A stretch of DNA of 53,636 nucleotides from Flavobacteriaceae bacterium (GCA_002702895.1 PACX01000024.1:1-53636); one strand, 5' to 3'. Counted from the first letter of the stretch, positions 7,052 through 16,714 are shown. A program made the numbers and translations. The notes: generated from the letters alone by a model not told the origin.

Positions 7052-8128
7052 ATGAAGATATTAGATAGATATATTGTTATAAAGTATTTAAGCACTTTTT
7101 TTATTATGCTTTTTCTTTTTATGCCTATAGGAATTCTTATTGATATTTCTGAAAAGATTGATAAATTCAAAGAATTTGATGTTCCATTAAATGAAATTTT
7201 TAACTATTATATAGATTTTTTGTGGTATTTTGGAAATACTCTTTATCCTCTTTTTGTTTTTCTTTCTGTTGTATGGTTCACATCTAAAATTGCAAATAAT
7301 TCTGAAATTATAGCTATTCTTAGTTCAGGAATATCTTTTAATAGATATTTAAGACCTTTTATGATTGCATCTTCTATTATAGCTTTTATAGCTTTTTACT
7401 CTGGCATGTTCATTGTTCCAGAAAAAAATAAAAGCTATAATGAGTTTTCTTATAAATATTTAAAAAAAGGAAAGAAATCAAGAACAACATCAAAAATATA
7501 TAAACAGATTAATGAAAATGATTTTGTTTATGTAAGTAATTATAATCCAACAAGAGAACTTGCTTATGACTTTTCCTATGAACATTTTATTGATAATGAA
7601 TTAAAATATAAAATAAGTGCAAGAAATATAAGGTGGGTTAAGGAAGATAGTATTTATAGATTAATGGATTATTTTAAAAGAAGTTTTGTAGGTGAAGATC
7701 AATTCATCGAATCAAAAAAAGTTTTAGATACTATTTTCCCTTTTAAAATTAATGAACTCTCATCTTTAAATTATATGGCTGAAACTCAAAACTTTTTTGA
7801 ATTAAATGAATTTATTAAACAGGAAAAGAAAAGTGGATCTCCCCTTATTAATAATCATTTATTAGTAAGACATAAAAGATGGAGTCTACCTTTATCAACA
7901 TTTATATTAACTTTATTAGCTGTCTCTTCCTCTTCATTTAAAAGAAGAGGGGGGATGGGTCTAAATTTAGCCTTTGGAATTATAATGGCTTTTACATTTG
8001 TTTTTTTTGATAAATTTTTCTCAGTAATGGTTGTTAAATCTGGTCTTTCCCCTTTTTTAGGTGCATGGATACCAAATTTTATTTTTCTTACTCTCGCAAT
8101 TTATTTTTTAAAATATGCAAAAAAATAG
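7052..8128 (+). CDS. LptF/LptG (YjgP/YjgQ) family permease
   Basis: 358 residues with three N-terminal membrane segments (about 10-32, 55-75, 100-122), a long soluble periplasmic domain rich in aromatic and charged residues, and three C-terminal membrane segments (about 280-350). This is the topology of LptF/LptG, the inner-membrane half of the ABC exporter that extracts lipopolysaccharide and feeds the Lpt bridge. The motif SSSFKRRGGMGLNLAFGI precedes the last membrane helices, as in the family. Which of the two paralogues it is cannot be decided. It overlaps the next gene by 14 bp. Confidence 0.88.
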   Translation: MKILDRYIVIKYLSTFFIMLFLFMPIGILIDISEKIDKFKEFDVPLNEIFNYYIDFLWYFGNTLYPLFVFLSVVWFTSKIANNSEIIAILSSGISFNRYLRPFMIASSIIAFIAFYSGMFIVPEKNKSYNEFSYKYLKKGKKSRTTSKIYKQINENDFVYVSNYNPTRELAYDFSYEHFIDNELKYKISARNIRWVKEDSIYRLMDYFKRSFVGEDQFIESKKVLDTIFPFKINELSSLNYMAETQNFFELNEFIKQEKKSGSPLINNHLLVRHKRWSLPLSTFILTLLAVSSSSFKRRGGMGLNLAFGIIMAFTFVFFDKFFSVMVVKSGLSPFLGAWIPNFIFLTLAIYFLKYAKK

Positions 8129-8990
8129 ATTCAAAAGTTTAATACACTTCCATTTTATTGTTTTTATTTTTGGATTTACAGCTATTTTAGGCTCCTTGAT
8201 TACTATTGGATCAGTTAAACTAGTTTGGTACAGGATGTTAATAGCTTCTTTATCCTTATTTCTCATATCATTTTTTTTAGGAAAAAATATATTTATCTCA
8301 AAAAGGATGCTTTTTAAATTATTATTCTGTGGATTTATAATATCAATGCATTGGGTTTTTTTCTTTCAAGCCATAAAGCTTTCAAATGTTTCTATTACAT
8401 TATCAATTCTTTCCTTAGGAGCATTTTTAACTTCTTTTTTAGAACCTCTTTTTTATAGAAAAAAAATTATTTTATATGAGGTATTTTTAGGTCTTTTGGT
8501 AGTGACAGGTACTATAATTATTTTTAATACTCAATTTCATTATTTAGAAGGTATTCTTTTTGCTTTTGGTTCTGTTTTATTTAGCGTTTTTTTTACTTTA
8601 TTAAATGGAAAATTGGTTGGAAGAATTTCTTCTTTTACTATTTCTTTTTATGAACTTGTCGGAGGTCTTATTACAGTATCTTTTATATTATTAATTAATA
8701 ATGATTTTAATTTAAATCTTTTTAATTTAAAACCTACTGATTTAGGTTGGCTTTTAATTTTAGGAACAGTATGTACAGCATATGCATTTGTGATTTCTGT
8801 TGATGTTATGAAACATTTATCTCCATACTCATTAATGCTTTCAATAAATATGGAGCCAATCTATGGAATAATATTAGCTATTATTATTTTAAATGAATCG
8901 AATGACATGTCTTTTGAATTTTATTTAGGTTTTATAATGATATTTATGGCTGTAATTATGAATGGAATTTTTAAGTTAAAACAAAAATAA
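8115..8990 (+). CDS. EamA/DMT-superfamily membrane transporter
   Basis: 291 residues, almost entirely hydrophobic, with about ten predicted transmembrane segments in two similar halves, as in EamA (drug/metabolite transporter) proteins. Recognisable pieces are WYRMLIASLSLFLI, MHWVFFFQAIKLSNVS in the first half and GTVCTAYAFVISVDVMKHLSPYSLML in the second. The substrate is unknown; relatives export amino acids or metabolites. Its start lies inside the permease gene, suggesting coupling. The stop codon lies within an 11-bp inverted repeat that may end the tgt transcript. Confidence 0.85.
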   Translation: MQKNRFKSLIHFHFIVFIFGFTAILGSLITIGSVKLVWYRMLIASLSLFLISFFLGKNIFISKRMLFKLLFCGFIISMHWVFFFQAIKLSNVSITLSILSLGAFLTSFLEPLFYRKKIILYEVFLGLLVVTGTIIIFNTQFHYLEGILFAFGSVLFSVFFTLLNGKLVGRISSFTISFYELVGGLITVSFILLINNDFNLNLFNLKPTDLGWLLILGTVCTAYAFVISVDVMKHLSPYSLMLSINMEPIYGIILAIIILNESNDMSFEFYLGFIMIFMAVIMNGIFKLKQK

Positions 8991-9012
8991 TATTGGTCTA
9001 GAATATTATTTT
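8984..9012. terminator. AT-rich hairpin between eamA-type gene and accA
   Basis: AAAATAATATT and AATATTATTTT form perfect 11-base arms around the 7-nt loop GGTCTAG. The upstream gene's TAA is inside the left arm. Being A/T-only it would be a weak terminator. It also overlaps the proposed accA promoter, so it may act as DNA (operator) and not as RNA. Confidence 0.4.
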
Positions 9013-9019
9013 ATATTTG
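9012..9019 (+). promoter_or_regulatory. possible -7 element for accA
   Basis: TATATTTG fits TAnnTTTG, 21 nt before the ATG chosen for accA. A TTG at 8993-8995 gives a somewhat short 16-nt spacer. Its position supports the accA start at 9041 over the upstream in-frame codon at 9017, which would lie almost on the -7 box. Confidence 0.45.
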
Positions 9020-9040
9020 ATTATAATTTATCTCTATATT

Positions 9041-9994
9041 ATGGAATATTTAGATTTTGAAGAACCATTAAAAGAGTTAGAAGATCAGCTTCGTGAATGT
9101 AAATTGATTGGAGATAAAAGTGAAATTGATGTTTCAGAGACTTGTAAAAAGTTAATTGAAAAAATTAGAGTAACTAAAAAACAGATTTATAAAAAAATTT
9201 CACCATGGCAAAGGGTTCAACTTTCAAGACATCCATCTAGGCCATATACATTAGATTATATTAAGGCTTTAACAAATAATACTTTTCTTGAACTTCATGG
9301 TGATAGAAATATAAAAGATGATAAAGCAATGATTGGAGGTTTAGGAAAAATTAATGATCAAACTTTTATGTTTGTTGGACAACAGAAAGGATATAATACT
9401 AAAACAAGACAATACAGAAATTTTGGCATGTCTAACCCTGAAGGTTATAGAAAAGCTTTAAGGTTAATGAAATCAGCTGAAAAATTTAATATTCCTGTTG
9501 TTAGTTTAATAGACACACCTGGGGCATACCCTGGATTAGAAGCAGAAGAAAGAGGTCAAGGTGAAGCAATTGCTAAAAATTTGTTCGAAATGTTTAAATT
9601 AAAAACTCAAATAATTTGTATTGTAATTGGTGAAGGAGCATCTGGCGGTGCGTTGGGAATAGGGATAGGAGATCATGTAATGATGCTTGAAAATACTTGG
9701 TATTCAGTTATTTCGCCAGAATCATGTTCTTCAATTTTATGGAGAAGTTGGGATTTTAAAGAAAAAGCAGCTAAAGCTTTAAAGCTTACACCAAGTGATA
9801 TGAAAAAAAATAAGTTAATAGATAAGATTATTTCTGAACCACTTGGAGGTGCCCATAGAGACAGAGAAAAGACATTTTTAAATGTAAAGAATGCCATTAT
9901 TAATTCATACAATTCTCTAAAAAAAAAGAAATTAAATAAACTTATACAAGAAAGAACGAATAAGTTTATTTCAATGGGTGTTTACAATTCGTAA
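9041..9994 (+). CDS. accA: acetyl-CoA carboxylase carboxyltransferase subunit alpha
   Basis: 317 residues from the ATG at 9041, the standard AccA length; the open frame extends to 9017 but the extra residues do not fit the family. It has the N-terminal helical segment, [35 protein letters not shown], the oxyanion-hole region [21 protein letters not shown] and [15 protein letters not shown], then [11 protein letters not shown]. It forms the carboxyltransferase with AccD to make malonyl-CoA for fatty acid synthesis. It has its own promoter-like element and precedes dnaB. Confidence 0.96.
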   Translation: MEYLDFEEPLKELEDQLRECKLIGDKSEIDVSETCKKLIEKIRVTKKQIYKKISPWQRVQLSRHPSRPYTLDYIKALTNNTFLELHGDRNIKDDKAMIGGLGKINDQTFMFVGQQKGYNTKTRQYRNFGMSNPEGYRKALRLMKSAEKFNIPVVSLIDTPGAYPGLEAEERGQGEAIAKNLFEMFKLKTQIICIVIGEGASGGALGIGIGDHVMMLENTWYSVISPESCSSILWRSWDFKEKAAKALKLTPSDMKKNKLIDKIISEPLGGAHRDREKTFLNVKNAIINSYNSLKKKKLNKLIQERTNKFISMGVYNS

Positions 9995-10098
9995 TTCTTA
10001 TAGATATTAACATTTTTTTTTCTTTGTTAACAAAAATTTGTTTGTTTTATATATTATAATATCTGTAAAATAGAATTATGTTTTCTTAAGTTTACTGA

Positions 10099-11616
10099 AT
10101 GGACAATGCTAAACCGCTTTTTGAGAGATCTAATAAAAAAACTCAGGTAGTTTCTTTTGAAAGAGGAAAAATTCCTCCTCAGGCTATAGAATTAGAGGAA
10201 GTTGTTCTAGGAGCTATGATGATTGATAAAAAGGGAGTAGATGCAGTTATAGACATTTTAAACCCACATGCTTTTTACAAAGAGGCCCATCAGTTTATTT
10301 TTGAAAGCATTATAAAATTATTTGAAAATACTGAGCCTATAGATTTACTTACAGTTTCTGCTAAATTAAAAAAAGAGGGTAAACTTGATAAAGTTGGTGG
10401 AGATTACTATTTAGTTCAATTAACTCAAAAAGTTTCTTCCTCTGCTCATATTGAATATCATGCAAGGATAATTTTACAAAAATATATTCAAAGAAGTTTA
10501 ATTAAAATTTCCACAGAAATAATCGAGGATTCATATGATGAAACTCAAGATGTTTTTAATCTTTTGGATTTAGCTGAATCAAAACTTTATGATATTACCC
10601 AAGGTAATATTAAAAAATCTACTGAAACTGCTCAAAGTTTAGTTATTCAAGCTAAAAAGAAAATCGAGGAAATCTCTAATAAGGATGGCTTAAGTGGAGT
10701 TCCATCAGGCTTTTCTGATTTAGATAAACTTACATCAGGATGGCAACCTAGTGATTTAATAATTATTGCTTCTAGACCAGGAATGGGAAAAACTGCTTTG
10801 ACTTTATCTATGGCAAGATATATGACGGTAGTTAAAAATATTCCAGTAGCATTTTTCTCTTTGGAGATGTCCTCTATTCAACTTATAACAAGATTGATTT
10901 CCTCTGAAACTGGTTTGTCCTCAGAAAAATTAAGAACAGGAAATCTAGAAAAGTTTGAGTGGGAACAGTTAAATGTAAAAGTTTCTTCATTAGAAAATGC
11001 CCCTTTATTTATTGATGATACTCCTTCACTGTCCATTTTTGATTTGAGGGCTAAAGCTAGAAGATTATCTTCTCAATATGGGATTAAACTTATAGTTATT
11101 GATTATTTACAATTAATGACAGCAGGAGGAAGTAATAAAAATGGAAATAGAGAACAGGAAATATCAACTATTTCTAGAAATTTAAAAGCTTTAGCTAAAG
11201 AATTAAATGTCCCAGTAATTGCATTATCACAGTTATCAAGAGCAGTTGAAACAAGAGGAGGAAGTAAAAGGCCTATTCTTTCTGATTTAAGAGAATCTGG
11301 TGCAATTGAACAAGATGCAGATATAGTTTCATTTATTTATAGACCTGAGTATTATAAAATTGATGAATGGGATGACGAAGAAAGAACACCATCATCTGGA
11401 CAAGCTGAATTTATTGTTGCAAAGCATAGAAATGGAGGTTTAACTAATATTAGATTAAAGTTTGTTTCAAGTTTAGGTAAATTTGAGAATATTGATAATT
11501 ATGATTCACCTTTTGAATTTCAATCAAAGATAAATCAAGACGGACCTAAAGTTAATCCTGATCAAGCATTTGAAAGTGGAAGTTACAGAGAAAATGAGGA
11601 AGATACTCCTTTTTAA
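10099..11616 (+). CDS. dnaB: replicative DNA helicase
   Basis: 505 residues with the N-terminal DnaB domain (ELEEVVLGAMMIDKKG), a linker, and a RecA-type motor: Walker A SRPGMGKTAL (about 224-233), SLEMSSIQLITRLIS, Walker B LIVIDYLQLM (about 330), ALSQLSRAVE and the arginine-finger region SDLRESGAIEQDAD. The C-terminal tail is acidic. It unwinds DNA ahead of the replisome. No intein or insertion is present. It ends 8 bp from the convergent rplT. Confidence 0.97.
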   Translation: MDNAKPLFERSNKKTQVVSFERGKIPPQAIELEEVVLGAMMIDKKGVDAVIDILNPHAFYKEAHQFIFESIIKLFENTEPIDLLTVSAKLKKEGKLDKVGGDYYLVQLTQKVSSSAHIEYHARIILQKYIQRSLIKISTEIIEDSYDETQDVFNLLDLAESKLYDITQGNIKKSTETAQSLVIQAKKKIEEISNKDGLSGVPSGFSDLDKLTSGWQPSDLIIIASRPGMGKTALTLSMARYMTVVKNIPVAFFSLEMSSIQLITRLISSETGLSSEKLRTGNLEKFEWEQLNVKVSSLENAPLFIDDTPSLSIFDLRAKARRLSSQYGIKLIVIDYLQLMTAGGSNKNGNREQEISTISRNLKALAKELNVPVIALSQLSRAVETRGGSKRPILSDLRESGAIEQDADIVSFIYRPEYYKIDEWDDEERTPSSGQAEFIVAKHRNGGLTNIRLKFVSSLGKFENIDNYDSPFEFQSKINQDGPKVNPDQAFESGSYRENEEDTPF

Positions 11617-11624
11617 AAAATAAA

Positions 11625-11969
11625 CTATTTTACTTTATTAACTATTTCAGAAAAAGCATCTGGATTATTCATAGCTAAATCTGCTAGAACCTTCCTGTTA
11701 ATATCAATTTTTTTTTCCTTTAATTTTCCCATAAGTTCAGAATAAGATAAACCGTGAAGTCTAGCTCCAGCATTTATTCTAGTTATCCACAGTGCTCTAA
11801 AAGTTCTTTTTTTATTTTTTCTATCCCTATATGCATATGAAAGTCCCTTTTCAACAGCATTTTTAGCTATTGTCCAAACATTTTTTCTTCTTCCAAAGTA
11901 TCCTTTGGCTTGTTTGAGTATTTTTTTTCTTCTTTGTTTTGATGCAACAGAGTTTACAGATCTTGGCAT
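11625..11969 (-). CDS. rplT: 50S ribosomal protein L20
   Basis: 114 residues, full length: the basic N-terminus ([20 protein letters not shown]), GYFGRRKN, the RNA-binding [20 protein letters not shown] and NRKVLADLA. It is an early 23S rRNA assembly protein and the last gene of thrS-infC-rpmI-rplT. The 80-bp gap to rpmI is larger than the other spacings in this operon and might hold leader RNA, though I could not draw a convincing structure. Confidence 0.97.
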   Translation of the reverse strand: MPRSVNSVASKQRRKKILKQAKGYFGRRKNVWTIAKNAVEKGLSYAYRDRKNKKRTFRALWITRINAGARLHGLSYSELMGKLKEKKIDINRKVLADLAMNNPDAFSEIVNKVK

Positions 11970-12049
11970 AATTTAATTTTTTAGAATCGGCGTCATTTAA
12001 ATGAACTTTAAGCCTTTTTCTTGGTTACACTTAATTTATTATTAAACCT

Positions 12050-12247
12050 TTATTTTAATCTTAATTGTTTTTTTATATTATCACTATCACTTTCATGCAC
12101 TAAAGTTGAGTGAGTAAGTGCTAACTTTCTTTTTTTAGATTTTTTTGTCAAAATATGACTCTTGAAAGCATGCTTTCTTTTAATCTTTCCAGTTCCAGTT
12201 ACTTTAAACCTTTTTTTAGCACTAGATTTTGTTTTCATTTTAGGCAT
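12050..12247 (-). CDS. rpmI: 50S ribosomal protein L35
   Basis: 65 residues, typical. [18 protein letters not shown] opens the protein, followed by [23 protein letters not shown]. It lies between infC and rplT in the conserved order and is separated from infC by 21 bp. Confidence 0.97.
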   Translation of the reverse strand: MPKMKTKSSAKKRFKVTGTGKIKRKHAFKSHILTKKSKKRKLALTHSTLVHESDSDNIKKQLRLK

Positions 12248-12268
12248 AATCTCTTACTTATAATTATT

Positions 12269-12820
12269 TTATTTCTTTGGGGCCACAAACATAATCATTT
12301 TTTTCCCTTCCATTGTAGGTAAAGACTCAACTTTTCCATATTCTTCTAATTCTTGGGCCAATCTTAATAATAAAATTTGTCCTTTTTCTTTATAAATTAT
12401 AGATCTTCCTTTAAAAAAAACAAAAGCTTTTAATTTGGCCCCTTCTTTTAAAAACTTAATTCCATGTTTTTTCTTAAACTCATAATCATGTTCATCTGTA
12501 TTTGGTCCAAATCTAATTTCTTTAACAATTACTTTGGTAGATTTAGCTTTCATTATCTTTTCCCTTTTCTTCTGCTCATATAAGAACTTTTTATACTCCA
12601 TTATTTTACATACTGGAGGATTAGCTTTTGGAGAAATTTCTACTAAATCTAATTCTTGATCTTTAGCTAAAATTAATGCTTTATTTATTGGATATATACC
12701 AACTTCAACATTATCACCAACTAGCCTTATTTCATTAGCTCTAATATCCTCATTGATTTTATGTGGATTTTTCTTAATTATTCTAGCAGGTTGTCTGCTT
12801 CTTTTCCTTCGAATTGCTAT
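12269..12820 (-). CDS. infC: translation initiation factor IF-3, proposed AUA start
   Basis: The ATG at 12601 would give only 110 residues and drop the N-terminal domain. The frame continues upstream without stops and encodes that domain: [25 protein letters not shown], then [18 protein letters not shown]. In-frame TAA of thrS sits just six codons further up, leaving ATA at 12820 (reading M-A-I-R-R-K-R...) or ATT at 12814 as start; both are non-standard. With ATA the protein has 183 residues, the normal size. E. coli infC starts at AUU and uses it for autoregulation through IF-3 discrimination; the same logic is inferred here. The C-terminal domain carries [17 protein letters not shown] and [11 protein letters not shown]. 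Confidence 0.93.
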   Translation of the reverse strand: MAIRRKRSRQPARIIKKNPHKINEDIRANEIRLVGDNVEVGIYPINKALILAKDQELDLVEISPKANPPVCKIMEYKKFLYEQKKREKIMKAKSTKVIVKEIRFGPNTDEHDYEFKKKHGIKFLKEGAKLKAFVFFKGRSIIYKEKGQILLLRLAQELEEYGKVESLPTMEGKKMIMFVAPKK

Positions 12821-12835
12821 AGTTGTATATTTAAA

Positions 12836-14779
12836 TTAATTAAAATCTTTTATTTCTTCAGATGATTTATCATTAATGAATTTTATTAATTCTTTAACAG
12901 ATTTTTCACCATAATCTTTTCCTCCGTTCCCTCTTACAGGAAAAGTATCATTTTTAATTTCATTATCACCGATAATTATCATGAATGGAATCTTATTTAA
13001 TTCAGCCTCTCTAATTTTTTTACCAACAGTTTCATTTCTATTATCAGCAAGTGCGCGAATTTCGTGATTTTCTAGTAAATTTAAAACTTTTTCAGCGTAT
13101 TTTTTATGATTTCCCCCAACTGGAATTAAGATTAATTGGTTAGAAGTTAGCCATAAAGGAAAGTTTCCTCCTGTATGTTCAATTAGAATAGCAATGAACC
13201 TTTCCATACTTCCAAATGGAGCTCGATGTATCATTACGGGACGTTTCAAATTATTTTTATTATCTATATAACTTAATTTAAATCTTTCTGGAAGATTGTA
13301 GTCAACCTGTATAGTTCCTAATTGCCATTCTCTTCCTAAAGCATCTTTTACCATAAAATCAAGCTTTGGACCATAAAATGCAGCCTCTCCGTAAACGACT
13401 TTATATTTTAGATTTTTTTCTTTTGTTGCATTAATAATTGCCTTTTCAGCAGTTTCCCATACTTCATCAGATCCAATATATTTTTCTTTATCATTAATAT
13501 CTCTTAATGAGATTTGAGTTTTAAAGTTTTCAAAACCTAATGATTTAAATACATATAGAACTAAATCAATAACATTTTTAAATTCAGAATTTAGTTGATC
13601 CTGGGTACAAAAAATATGTGCATCATCTTGAGTAAAGCCTCTTACTCTAGTTAATCCATGAAGTTCACCGCTTTGTTCATATCTATAAACTGTACCAAAT
13701 TCTGCATATCTTACTGGAAGCTCTTTATAGCTCCATTTTTTTGAATTATATATTTCACAATGATGAGGACAATTCATAGGTTTAAGTAAAAATTCTTCAC
13801 CATCAGCTGGAGTTGAAATTGGTTTAAAACTACTATCTCCATATTTTTGATAATGACCAGATGTTTCATATAAATCTTTATTTCCTATATGAGGAGAAAT
13901 TACTTGTTTATATCCAGCTTTTTTTTGTGCTTTTTTCAAAAAAGATTCTAACCTATCTCTTAATTCTGCCCCTTTGGGAAGCCATAAGGGTAAACCCAAA
14001 CCTACTTTATTAGAGAATGTAAAAAGTTCTAGTTTTTTACCTAATTTTCTATGATCTCTTTTTTTAGCTTCTTCAATTAAATTCAAATATTCATTTAGTT
14101 CCTTTTGTTTTGGAAAAGATATTCCATATACTCTTGTAAGTTGCTTATTATTTTGATCAGCTCTCCAGTATGCGCCTGCTATATTTAAAAGTTTTACAGC
14201 TTTAATAAATCCAGTATGCGGCAAATGTCCACCTTTGCATAAATCACTAAAATCATCGTGATCACAAAAAGTTATCTTTACATCTTGTAGATTATTAATT
14301 AACTCTAATTTATATTCATTCCTTTTTTTATTATAATAATCAAGTGCTTCTTTCTTTTCTATTGATCTTAATTTAAATAAATGTTTTTCTCTACTAATTT
14401 CAATCATTCTTTTTTCAATTCTTGGAAAATCTTTTTCTGAAAGTGTATGATTTCCTAAATCTACATCATAATAAAATCCATTAGAAATAGCAGGACCTAT
14501 TGTCAATTTTATACCAGAATAAAACTCCTCTAAAGTTTGAGCTAATATGTGAGCCGAGGAATGCCAAAATGCTTTTTTACCTTCATCATCATTCCAAGTG
14601 TAAAAAATAAGATTTCCGTTATTTTTAAGTTTTGTAGAAGTTTCAATAGTTTGATTATTAAAACTAGCAGAAATTATATTTCTTGCTAATCCATCACTTA
14701 TTGAGGAAGCTATTTCAAAAGGAGTAATATCAACTTGATATGATCTTGATGCTCCATCTGGAAAAGTAATTTCAATCAT
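12836..14779 (-). CDS. thrS: threonyl-tRNA synthetase
   Basis: 647 residues, standard: TGS domain (1-60, FPDGASRSY), editing domain with HSSAHILAQTLEEFY and the zinc-like CKGGHLPHTG, class II core with MNCPHHCEIY (zinc/threonine Cys), FGTVYRYEQSGELHGLTRVRGFTQDDAHIF (motif 2), HRAPFGSMERFIAIL (motif 3), and the C-terminal anticodon-binding domain. It charges tRNA-Thr. It is the first gene of the thrS-infC-rpmI-rplT operon; the stop lies 15 bp before the proposed infC start, in the same frame. Confidence 0.97.
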   Translation of the reverse strand: MIEITFPDGASRSYQVDITPFEIASSISDGLARNIISASFNNQTIETSTKLKNNGNLIFYTWNDDEGKKAFWHSSAHILAQTLEEFYSGIKLTIGPAISNGFYYDVDLGNHTLSEKDFPRIEKRMIEISREKHLFKLRSIEKKEALDYYNKKRNEYKLELINNLQDVKITFCDHDDFSDLCKGGHLPHTGFIKAVKLLNIAGAYWRADQNNKQLTRVYGISFPKQKELNEYLNLIEEAKKRDHRKLGKKLELFTFSNKVGLGLPLWLPKGAELRDRLESFLKKAQKKAGYKQVISPHIGNKDLYETSGHYQKYGDSSFKPISTPADGEEFLLKPMNCPHHCEIYNSKKWSYKELPVRYAEFGTVYRYEQSGELHGLTRVRGFTQDDAHIFCTQDQLNSEFKNVIDLVLYVFKSLGFENFKTQISLRDINDKEKYIGSDEVWETAEKAIINATKEKNLKYKVVYGEAAFYGPKLDFMVKDALGREWQLGTIQVDYNLPERFKLSYIDNKNNLKRPVMIHRAPFGSMERFIAILIEHTGGNFPLWLTSNQLILIPVGGNHKKYAEKVLNLLENHEIRALADNRNETVGKKIREAELNKIPFMIIIGDNEIKNDTFPVRGNGGKDYGEKSVKELIKFINDKSSEEIKDFN

Positions 14780-14800
14780 TTATTTAGTTAGTTATTATAA

Positions 14801-14830
14801 CAAAGATAATATCATTGAATTACTTAACAA
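14801..14830 (-). promoter_or_regulatory. promoter of thrS-infC-rpmI-rplT
   Basis: On the minus strand TTG (14830-14828) is followed after 19 nt by TATCTTTG (14808-14801), a close match to the Bacteroidota promoter consensus. The thrS ATG is 22 nt downstream. The -33 element overlaps the 3' end of the upstream DUF6095-like gene. Confidence 0.7.
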
Positions 14831-15056
14831 CTTTACTTTCTTTTTTTTTAAAAATAGAATCCATAATGTTTTTCAGTCCTTTAATACCCAAAAAAATTGA
14901 TAAAACACAAATAAAAATACTTAAAGATAAGACAGGAATAAACCATGGATGATCTTGGTTTTTAAAAGATTGAAAAAGTAGAGTAGGACCTACAAACATT
15001 AGAAACATAGATAAAAAAATATTTTTAAAGCCTTTTTTAAAAAGATTAGATTTCAT
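14820..15056 (-). CDS. small two-helix membrane protein, DUF6095-like
   Basis: 78 residues with two hydrophobic segments (about 11-29 and 38-62) separated by a short polar turn containing the FKNQDHPWFIPVL motif, and a Lys-rich C-terminus. This matches what I recall of the Flavobacteriia DUF6095 family; the assignment is by memory of the pattern. It overlaps murQ by 11 bp and is probably translated with it. Function unknown. Confidence 0.65.
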   Translation of the reverse strand: MKSNLFKKGFKNIFLSMFLMFVGPTLLFQSFKNQDHPWFIPVLSLSIFICVLSIFLGIKGLKNIMDSIFKKKESKVVK

Positions 15057-15864
15057 TTTTATAATTTTTTATAGCATTCCTAACGCTTTTATACTTATAT
15101 AATAATTTAGAAGCATCATTTACATTAATTCCAACTGAATCCATAATTATTTTGATTCCTCTATTTACAAGCTTTTCATTGGAAAGTTGCATGTCAACCA
15201 TTTTATTACCTAATACTTTTCCAATTTTAATCATTGCAGTGCTTGAAATCATATTTAAAATTAATTTTTGAGCTGTTCCGGCTTTCATTCTAGAACTACT
15301 AGTTATTACTTCTGGACCAACAACTACCTCAATTGGATATTCAGAAATTAAGGAAATTGGACTTCCTGGATTACAAGTAATGCATCCTGTAGGTATTTGA
15401 TTTTTATTGCAATTTTTTAATGCTCCAATTACGTAAGGAGTAGTTCCTGAGGCAGTAATACCAATTACAAAATCATTTGAAGAAATTTTATGTTTTAAAA
15501 GATCTTTCCAGCCTTGATTGATATTATCTTCTGCCTTTTCAATACTTTTTTTTATAGCTTTATCTCCACCAGCAATTATACCGATAACTAAACCGGCATT
15601 TACTCCAAAAGTTGGAGGACATTCTGAAGCATCAACAATGCCAAGTCTTCCACTTGTTCCAGAGCCAATATAAAATAATCTACCACCGATTTTTAATTTT
15701 TCAATTATTTTATCAACAAGTTTATTAATTTTTAAGATTTCTTTTTTTACAGAAATTGCTACTTTTTGATCTTCAGAATTTATAATTTCTAAAAGCTCCA
15801 GAGTAGACTTTTTTTCTAAATTATCGTAGTTTGAGTTAGATTCGGTTATTTTTTTAAAGGTCAT
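15046..15864 (-). CDS. murQ: N-acetylmuramic acid 6-phosphate etherase
   Basis: 272 residues, SIS fold. It shows GSGTSGRLGIVDASECPPTFG (sugar-phosphate binding), GITASGTTPYVIGAL, and SSSRMKAGTAQKLILNM with the catalytic Glu region. It cleaves the D-lactyl ether of MurNAc-6-phosphate during peptidoglycan recycling, giving GlcNAc-6-phosphate. It fits a window that also contains MltG, DapF, DapA and a lysozyme-fold protein. It is preceded by the DUF4249 gene with a 10-bp gap. Confidence 0.95.
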   Translation of the reverse strand: MTFKKITESNSNYDNLEKKSTLELLEIINSEDQKVAISVKKEILKINKLVDKIIEKLKIGGRLFYIGSGTSGRLGIVDASECPPTFGVNAGLVIGIIAGGDKAIKKSIEKAEDNINQGWKDLLKHKISSNDFVIGITASGTTPYVIGALKNCNKNQIPTGCITCNPGSPISLISEYPIEVVVGPEVITSSSRMKAGTAQKLILNMISSTAMIKIGKVLGNKMVDMQLSNEKLVNRGIKIIMDSVGINVNDASKLLYKYKSVRNAIKNYKNEI

Positions 15865-15874
15865 TTAAATTTTG

Positions 15875-16714
15875 TTAATCAAAAACTCCGTCTGGAGCAT
15901 CATTTTTTGATAGTCTAAAATAATCAAATTCATAAACTCTAAAGTATCCTAATGGGAATTTATTATCATTATTTAAATTAGTAATATTTCCTCTAATAGC
16001 TGAACTTGAGGTTGAAAAAGGTCTGCCATTTTGTGCGCCTGCCTGTGAAGTTAATATATTAAGATAATTAAAATAGTCTTCACTTATTCCATTAATCTCT
16101 ATAGTAATGAATTCGCTATTTTGTAAATATTCGGTTTTATCAATAAAAAAGGAAAAGGTAAATTCATTACCATTAATATATTTATCTAAGGCAGTCAAGT
16201 AATCAAACTTTCCTGATTTTTTAGGTCCAAATTTCCATAGATAATAATTTCCTTCTTCCGGTGGATCCTTAAATGTAATTCTTAATTCAACTTCATCTTT
16301 GTTTAAAGATTTCCGATTTCCAAATCTCACAGATTTAATTTCTGGACTCTTAATTAATTTTTCATTAGACCTATAATTATTTCCGTTAGATGAAACAGAT
16401 AAGATGTACTGACTATCATCAACATTTTTTATTATTGTAGTATACTCAAAACTTTTATTGTTGTATAAAAGATCATATTTTTTTTGGTTAATTTCAATTG
16501 TGACAGTAGCATTGTTAATTACACTAGGTATTTCAGAAAAATAGGGCACTGTCTCACTTAATTTTACAATTGCTTTACCATGAACACTATCTCTATGTTT
16601 TATTACGCTAGCATCTATTACGAGTCTTTTATCATTAAATTCTGTTTCTAAATCAATTACTTTCTCGCAACCAGAAACAATAATTATTAATAAAATAAAT
16701 TTTAAAAATTTCAT
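15875..16714 (-). CDS. DUF4249-type surface lipoprotein, partner of TonB receptor
   Basis: 279 residues with a lipoprotein signal (MKFLKFILLIIIVSGCEK). The order and motifs (DLETEFNDKRLVIDASV, NATVTIEI near residue 90, PPEEGNYYLWKF, and a C-terminal FPLGYFRVYE strand) match DUF4249 proteins, which in Bacteroidota follow a carboxypeptidase-regulatory-domain TonB receptor. It is likely an outer-membrane-anchored subunit that caps or feeds the receptor. Its ATG overlaps the receptor stop (TAATG), so translation is coupled. Ligand unknown. Confidence 0.82.
   Translation of the reverse strand: MKFLKFILLIIIVSGCEKVIDLETEFNDKRLVIDASVIKHRDSVHGKAIVKLSETVPYFSEIPSVINNATVTIEINQKKYDLLYNNKSFEYTTIIKNVDDSQYILSVSSNGNNYRSNEKLIKSPEIKSVRFGNRKSLNKDEVELRITFKDPPEEGNYYLWKFGPKKSGKFDYLTALDKYINGNEFTFSFFIDKTEYLQNSEFITIEINGISEDYFNYLNILTSQAGAQNGRPFSTSSSAIRGNITNLNNDNKFPLGYFRVYEFDYFRLSKNDAPDGVFD

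Noticed and set aside
12269-12601. infC as a truncated gene starting at the ATG at 12601
   Set aside because: The same frame continues upstream and encodes the complete N-terminal IF-3 domain.
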